Source: a virus. From it: a DNA stretch of 64,000 nucleotides. The notes beneath the pieces were generated by a model. The model saw only the letters and a program-made list of their open reading frames with translations, was not told where the DNA came from and ran no database searches. The stretch is taken from the IMG/VR virus record IMGVR_UViG_3300009130_000010, positions 1 to 64,000 of that record. One strand, given 5' to 3'. This document shows positions 58,920 to 64,000 of the stretch, in pieces (the first letter of the stretch is position 1; each line of letters opens with the position of its first letter). The position numbers and the translations under genes were made by a program.

Positions 58920-61900
58920 ATGGCAGATAAAGCCTACCTATCATCAAAAGATTACACAGGTCATTATTCTAACATTGATAAACTTAATGCTGGAAGTATG
59001 ACATTGAGTGCTGTCCAATTTGCTAATCCTAATATACCTATATACAAAGACGGTGTAACTGGCAAGTATACAGGTAGTCCGACAGCTAATTATCCAAAAG
59101 ATATTAAAACTTGGTATAATACAAATTCTGCCAACGATGTTCTTGGTAAAAAATATATAGGACAATGGCCTTATAATGGTAATGGATCACTTACAAAAGC
59201 AGGTTATGAAAAATTTAAATCTGAAGTTGTAATTAATAAACCAGTAGCTGTTGATAGGGCTCTTTACGCCACTGAAAACAGAAAACCTGCTACTTCTAAT
59301 GTAGTTCATGACATAGCACAACTAGATTCTGATATTAGAGATTCTCGAATAAAAGCAACAATGCTAATATCACATCGATTGAAGATGACAGAAAAGTTTA
59401 CCACTTCGGGCTCACCAAATGCATTTAAGCCAGAAACTACATATATTGAGAAACAATATTATAATGCTTTAAACTTGGCTATTAAAGCCACAGCTTCAAT
59501 TACTAAAGTAGGTGGTATTGAAAGAATTGAAAGACAAAAAGATCCTGAGAACAAAGTATTTTCATCTTATAATAAACTAGTATCATCTGTTACTGAAAAA
59601 GGTAAGGATGTACCTCCTAAAAATCTTACAGCTGAAGAACTTGATAGTTCAGTACCACAGCCTGGAGAAGTAATAGAACATTCAGGACAATCTAACGAGT
59701 CAGAGGCAACTTTCGCCGCAAAATTAGAAGTAGCCAAAAGTGCTATTAATGACTCATCTGAAATAATAAAATCTATGAAGGACGCTAGTACTACAAGCGT
59801 CGCTATTACTACAGACGGTTTCCCATTTAGTGGAAACACAAAACCTACAGTTGTCGAAAGTGAAGTTGTTGATAAAAGTGATCCAAAAAACACTCAAAGT
59901 AAAACTGGCAGTACTGTATCAACTATAAAGAAAGAAAAGATGTTTGACAAATGGAGACAACACCCAGGTGGTACTCCAAGAGATAATATGCTACATTATT
60001 TTGCTAGTTATAATACACAATTTGATTTATTCTTAATGAACCCAACTGATTATAATCATATTAATCAAAGTATAGCTATTGACAAATGGAACGAACAATT
60101 ATTTTTTGATTTTACAAAATTACCAGAAAGATTATTAATAAGTTCTTCCGGTGTTAGAACCGACCATACAAAAAAAGGATCATCTAGTAATAGGTATTTT
60201 GCTGATAGAGATTATTTTATTGATAATGTAGCTGTCGAAAGTTATGTAGCACCAGGTAAAAAAAGTGGCGGTGCCAAATATACCAATTGTAATTTAGAAA
60301 TATTCGAACCATATGGTTCGACACTATTAGAAAATTTAATTAGAGCAACAAATGATTCACCAATCGAAGGTGAATCATATATAGATATGCCGTATATGTT
60401 AAGAATTAAATTTAACGGGTATGACGAAACTGGTGAAAAACTTAATACACGAATACCAACAAAAGCTAACGAATTACCACCAAATATGAGAGGTGAAACT
60501 GTTTACAGTCAAAACGATTATGGTGTAAAATACTTAATGTTAAAAATTGGTAAATTTAATTTTAAAGTATCAAATGAAGGAACTACTTACCAACTCGAAT
60601 TTTATAATTATAATTCTTTTGCTCTTGAAGATTATGGGGGAATGGTTTCTTCCAACCTTCAAGTTAATTCAACAACATTAGGACAATTTTTTGGTTTATA
60701 TTCTGGAGGAAACTCTGATAATTCCAATCCAGATATCCATGGTAATGGTATTACAGCATATAGTTACGAAACACAACACTATGATAACCAATTTGGTTAT
60801 GTTCAAAGTGTTAAAAGCACACCAGCAAAAAAGATAGCTGGACCTATTCAAGGTGTTGGCGACACTCCACAATACGACACTCAAAGATATTTACAAGGTA
60901 TACCTGTAAAAAGTTATAGTGATGTTAATGAAAAAGGTGAAATATTAAATAGCGATACTGGAGCATGGGTTAAACCAGACGGAATGGGACATAGATATCA
61001 AGAAGGGCCACCTTCAGTGCGAGAGAATCCTGATATTAATTCTTTTAAACCAAAAACACTTGTAAAGAAAGGAACGACCCAGAGAAGTTTTGATGCTATT
61101 TTAAATAGCATTGAAGCAGAAAAATGTGTACCTGATCCGAAGACTGGCTATCAAGCCCAAGAATATGCTGACACATATAATTTTAAATTTAAAGAAGGTT
61201 TGTTTGACCGTACATTTTTAGATAAAAGAATAGCAAAACCAGATTCTTTTGATATAAATCATGTACCTGTTTTTAATAATTTAGTTAAAGCGACATCTCC
61301 GTACATAGCTAATTGGACTTTTGGAATGCAAGAAGGATTTGAAACAGCATTTCAAATACCAGCCGGTAAATCGATTATGGAAGTTATTCATGCTGTTATT
61401 AGTTCTAGTACATTTATGACTGACCAAGTTGAAACTGTAACAATGTCAAATGTAGGACGAGGAAATAATATAAAACAAGACATGACAATAGTTGATTGGA
61501 AAGATACAAAGGATCAACCTATTATAGCTTATAAAGTTACACCTATTGTCCATATTGGTAAATGGGATAGGATAAGAAAAACATATCAAAAACATTACAC
61601 TTACATTATAGCTTTATGTGAATTACAAGGTGAAACCGAAACTGATATGGGGAAATATGCTGTTACTGATGTTTGTAAGCAATATGATTATATGTACACT
61701 GGTACAAACAGAGATGTGTTAGAATTTGATTTAAACTTTGACGCCGCTTATTACGAAACTAATGTTATAGGTGGTTGGACATCTAAACTAGCAGGACAAA
61801 CATCAGCTGAAAAAACTAAAAAAGCAACGCTTCAAAGAAATGCTGATGCTTTCGCAAGTGCTTTTGTAACATCAACTAAAAATGTTAGAACAAATCAAAC

Positions 61901-62744
61901 TAGATGGATGCCTGGTAGTGCTAGTGATTTCCAAGTTGTAAAAGCACAAAATCTTATGACAAGAATATATAATACTGGTGCTGATAGACTAGCAGGCGAA
62001 TTAACAATAATTGGCGACCCAGATTTTATTGTACAAGACGAAGGATTTAATCTTGAAGCTTTTGCTAATCATTATAGTCCAAACGGTAGTATAAGCACAC
62101 ACAAACAACCTATTATTTTAATAAACTTTTTAACACCAATTGACATTAATTCTAAAACAGGTACTATCTTTAATCCTAACGATTTAGCAAGTGAAGGACC
62201 GGCCGGACGGTACGGTACACAAAAACCTTCAACATCAGTCTTTAGTGGTTTTTATAAAATTATGAATATAACATCTGCGTTTGAAGGCGGTACTTTCCAG
62301 CAAGTATTAAGGTTAGTACGAGTACAAAACCAAGAATATGATTATCCTGAAGGAAAATTAAGAACAGCAATGGGAGATGGTGCTGTAACTCAAAGCCCAT
62401 TTAAACACGGCGTAACACATGACAAATCATTACTACGACAATTAGATAACACACCTTTAACTGACGACGAAAAAGCCGCCAATAAAATTGCCGCTGAAGA
62501 AAGATTAAAAATGCATCAACACAATATCAAACATGGCTATGATAGGAAAGCTGTTTTAAATTATGGAAAACAAAAACCTAAACTTTCTGACGCTACTACC
62601 ACAAATGTTAAGTGGACGGAAGGACCAGCTAGTCAATATAAACGCGAATTACCAATAACTCAAATTCAGTCTAGCAAATCTAATGTAACTGGAGTTCTAC
62701 CTCCAGGGCTAAAAGATAAATTAAAAAAAGGTAATCAGTCCTAA
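58920..62744 (+). CDS. Large baseplate/hub structural protein (gp27-like role possible)
   Basis: 1274 residues. No enzyme motif. Residues ~355-520 contain MLHYFASYNTQFDLFLMNPT and later a beta-rich region (YMLRIKFNGYDETGEKLN). The C-terminal part (about 1000-1150) reads AGELTIIGDPDFIVQDEGFN ... FYKIMNITSAFEGGTFQQVL, the strand pattern found in tail hub proteins such as gp27 and VgrG N-terminal domains. It is translationally linked to gp5 by a one-base overlap, matching a gp27-gp5 pairing. T4 gp27 is only 391 residues, so assignment remains an inference. Confidence 0.78.
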   Translation: MADKAYLSSKDYTGHYSNIDKLNAGSMTLSAVQFANPNIPIYKDGVTGKYTGSPTANYPKDIKTWYNTNSANDVLGKKYIGQWPYNGNGSLTKAGYEKFKSEVVINKPVAVDRALYATENRKPATSNVVHDIAQLDSDIRDSRIKATMLISHRLKMTEKFTTSGSPNAFKPETTYIEKQYYNALNLAIKATASITKVGGIERIERQKDPENKVFSSYNKLVSSVTEKGKDVPPKNLTAEELDSSVPQPGEVIEHSGQSNESEATFAAKLEVAKSAINDSSEIIKSMKDASTTSVAITTDGFPFSGNTKPTVVESEVVDKSDPKNTQSKTGSTVSTIKKEKMFDKWRQHPGGTPRDNMLHYFASYNTQFDLFLMNPTDYNHINQSIAIDKWNEQLFFDFTKLPERLLISSSGVRTDHTKKGSSSNRYFADRDYFIDNVAVESYVAPGKKSGGAKYTNCNLEIFEPYGSTLLENLIRATNDSPIEGESYIDMPYMLRIKFNGYDETGEKLNTRIPTKANELPPNMRGETVYSQNDYGVKYLMLKIGKFNFKVSNEGTTYQLEFYNYNSFALEDYGGMVSSNLQVNSTTLGQFFGLYSGGNSDNSNPDIHGNGITAYSYETQHYDNQFGYVQSVKSTPAKKIAGPIQGVGDTPQYDTQRYLQGIPVKSYSDVNEKGEILNSDTGAWVKPDGMGHRYQEGPPSVRENPDINSFKPKTLVKKGTTQRSFDAILNSIEAEKCVPDPKTGYQAQEYADTYNFKFKEGLFDRTFLDKRIAKPDSFDINHVPVFNNLVKATSPYIANWTFGMQEGFETAFQIPAGKSIMEVIHAVISSSTFMTDQVETVTMSNVGRGNNIKQDMTIVDWKDTKDQPIIAYKVTPIVHIGKWDRIRKTYQKHYTYIIALCELQGETETDMGKYAVTDVCKQYDYMYTGTNRDVLEFDLNFDAAYYETNVIGGWTSKLAGQTSAEKTKKATLQRNADAFASAFVTSTKNVRTNQTRWMPGSASDFQVVKAQNLMTRIYNTGADRLAGELTIIGDPDFIVQDEGFNLEAFANHYSPNGSISTHKQPIILINFLTPIDINSKTGTIFNPNDLASEGPAGRYGTQKPSTSVFSGFYKIMNITSAFEGGTFQQVLRLVRVQNQEYDYPEGKLRTAMGDGAVTQSPFKHGVTHDKSLLRQLDNTPLTDDEKAANKIAAEERLKMHQHNIKHGYDRKAVLNYGKQKPKLSDATTTNVKWTEGPASQYKRELPITQIQSSKSNVTGVLPPGLKDKLKKGNQS

Positions 62745-64000
62745 TGGCAAAGTATATTTTTAGAACAGATCCTAAAATGGCTGGCTCTAATTATAGAGCA
62801 GGAGAATTACCAGCTGGCCCATACATAGCAGAAGTAATGGCTATTGGCGACCCAACAAAAAATAATAGAGTTGCTGTTTCTATAATAGACCAAGACAATT
62901 CTGTTAGTAAAGATGATCCTGCCACATGGATTGATGTTACTATTGCTTTACCTCATTATGGTGCTGTACCTCATACGACAGGAAGATCTAGTAGATCAAA
63001 AGACGAACACGACGGTGGTACTAGTTATGGACTAACTATATCAGAACCTGATGTTGGTACAAATTGTCTAGTTACTTTTGCTAACGGTGACAGGTCACAA
63101 GGTTACATTATTGCTTTTATTCCAAACCCATTTCAAAGTGCTACAACTACAGGCAGAGGTATTGCTGTAGATAAAGAGCTAATAGCATGGACTGACTACG
63201 ATAAAGAAGAATGGTTTAACAGTGGTAAACAATTTCCTATCATAGAGAAAAACCTAAAAGCCGCAGATAAACCAAATTATTCTACTATTACAAAATTAAA
63301 ATACGGCTTTGATAGACTTATGTCTAGAATATTGTATGCTCAAGGATTATTATTTGATACTATTAGAGGTGTAACAAGTACTAGTACTGCCAGACAAGCA
63401 CCTAAGGGTATGATTGGTATGTCTACACAAGGACGTAAACTACCAGACCCAGCTGACGATTCAGAGCTATTAGAAAAATATCAAAGTAATCCATACGGAT
63501 TATCAACAAGTGAATTAGATATAACATCAAGAAAGCCAGGACATTCTTTTATAATGGATGATGGTGAAGTTAGTGGATCAAATGATTTAATTAGATTACG
63601 TTCGGGTACTGGGCATCAAATATTATTACATGATACAAAAGGCTTACTTTATATTGCTAACGCTTCAGGAACATCATGGATTGAAATGTCTAAGAGTGGT
63701 AAGATTGATATATTTGCTGGAGACTCGATGAGCATTCATACACATGGAGATTTAAATTTAACAGCCGATAGAAATTTTAATTTAACAGTTGGTGAAGATG
63801 TTAATATTTCAGCTAGTGGTAAAGTAAAATCACAATCTGGTAAAGGTACACATTTAACAGCAGGTGAATCTATAAGAACAAATGCTGGAACTAGTACAAC
63901 AATTAATAGTGGCACATTTATGGCCAACTATGCTGAGACAAATCAAACAATGATTGCTCAAGGAACTACTAACGTTGTAAGTAAAGGTATTCTATCACTT
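62744..64000 (+). CDS. 5: Baseplate hub spike protein gp5 (3' end outside window)
   Basis: First 419 codons visible. N-terminal OB-fold part AEVMAIGDPTKNNRVAVSII (about residues 27-46) with LVTFANGDRSQGYIIAFIPN (about 106-125), as in gp5/VgrG. A central linker (to ~235) follows, then a region entering a beta-helix-like repeat: GKIDIFAGDSMSIHTHGDLN, ADRNFNLTVGEDVNISASGK. In T4 a lysozyme domain sits between OB fold and helix; I see no Glu-Asp-Thr lysozyme triad here. Forms the cell-puncturing spike. The ATG overlaps the previous stop (TAATG). Confidence 0.9.
   Translation, partial: MAKYIFRTDPKMAGSNYRAGELPAGPYIAEVMAIGDPTKNNRVAVSIIDQDNSVSKDDPATWIDVTIALPHYGAVPHTTGRSSRSKDEHDGGTSYGLTISEPDVGTNCLVTFANGDRSQGYIIAFIPNPFQSATTTGRGIAVDKELIAWTDYDKEEWFNSGKQFPIIEKNLKAADKPNYSTITKLKYGFDRLMSRILYAQGLLFDTIRGVTSTSTARQAPKGMIGMSTQGRKLPDPADDSELLEKYQSNPYGLSTSELDITSRKPGHSFIMDDGEVSGSNDLIRLRSGTGHQILLHDTKGLLYIANASGTSWIEMSKSGKIDIFAGDSMSIHTHGDLNLTADRNFNLTVGEDVNISASGKVKSQSGKGTHLTAGESIRTNAGTSTTINSGTFMANYAETNQTMIAQGTTNVVSKGILSL

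Noticed and set aside
1-64000. CRISPR arrays, insertion sequences, integrase or attachment sites
   Set aside because: No spaced direct repeats of CRISPR type, no transposase or integrase motif, no terminal inverted repeats were noticed.
1-64000. Cyanophage identity
   Set aside because: Many proteins resemble cyanophage T4-like proteins, but no photosynthesis or carbon-metabolism genes occur in this 64 kb and the auxiliary genes point to betaine-type compounds; host cannot be fixed from this window.

Overview
This window is a stretch of a strongly AT-rich tailed-phage genome of the T4-like (myovirus) type. Recognisable T4 homologues include the terminase subunits (gp16, gp17), head completion gp4, tail tube gp19, sheath gp18, neck and tail-completion proteins gp13, gp14 and gp15, the head cassette gp20-gp21-gp22-gp23, hub gp26, gp46/gp47, late sigma factor gp55, and baseplate gp48, gp53 and gp5. 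Protein style, small conserved genes and tail-fibre modules resemble marine cyanophage/pelagiphage T4 relatives. There are no photosynthesis genes, and the auxiliary genes concern quaternary-ammonium uptake, so a marine heterotroph such as a SAR11-like alphaproteobacterium is a plausible host. That host is an inference.

Layout. 1-11.5 kb (minus): packaging, gp4, tail tube and sheath. 11.6-19.5 kb (mixed strands): a degenerate HNH protein, dNMP kinase, an odd Trp/His-rich protein, gp13, an early-promoter basic protein, gp14-gp15, Nudix and a sialyltransferase-like protein. 19.6-31.7 kb (minus): modular tail-fibre/adhesin proteins with PKD-like domains and a second sialyltransferase-like gene. 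31.8-42.3 kb (minus): virion protein, SGNH-like protein, ferredoxin, then gp23-gp22-gp21-core protein-two small genes-gp20 and the tape measure. 42.3-47.0 kb (plus): gp26, a small chaperone-like protein and a block of exported or membrane, acidic, coiled-coil proteins. 47.0-47.5 kb: a non-coding spacer with stem-loops. 47.5-57.5 kb (minus): gp55, gp47-gp46, and directly behind gp46 a metabolic cassette (betaine-type binding protein and permease, 2OG-dioxygenase-like protein, adenylate-forming ligase, nitroreductase, methyltransferase), then a small basic protein and a resolvase-like nuclease. 57.5-64 kb (plus): gp48, gp53, a large hub-like protein and partial gp5.

Regulation is unusually readable. 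Three minus-strand transcription units (dNMP kinase, the 419-aa unknown, gp47-gp46) have textbook TTGACA-N17/18-TATAAT promoters. Structural genes on both strands carry a T4-type late box (NNTAAATA, often TATAAATA or AATAAATA). In at least six genes this box ends exactly five bases before the ATG with no Shine-Dalgarno sequence, which predicts leaderless late mRNAs. Rho-independent terminators follow gp23, gp18, the long fibre gene and several small units.

The two points most worth following are the metabolic cassette carried behind gp46 (no ATPase subunit visible, non-canonical metal ligand in the dioxygenase) and the leaderless late-promoter architecture.
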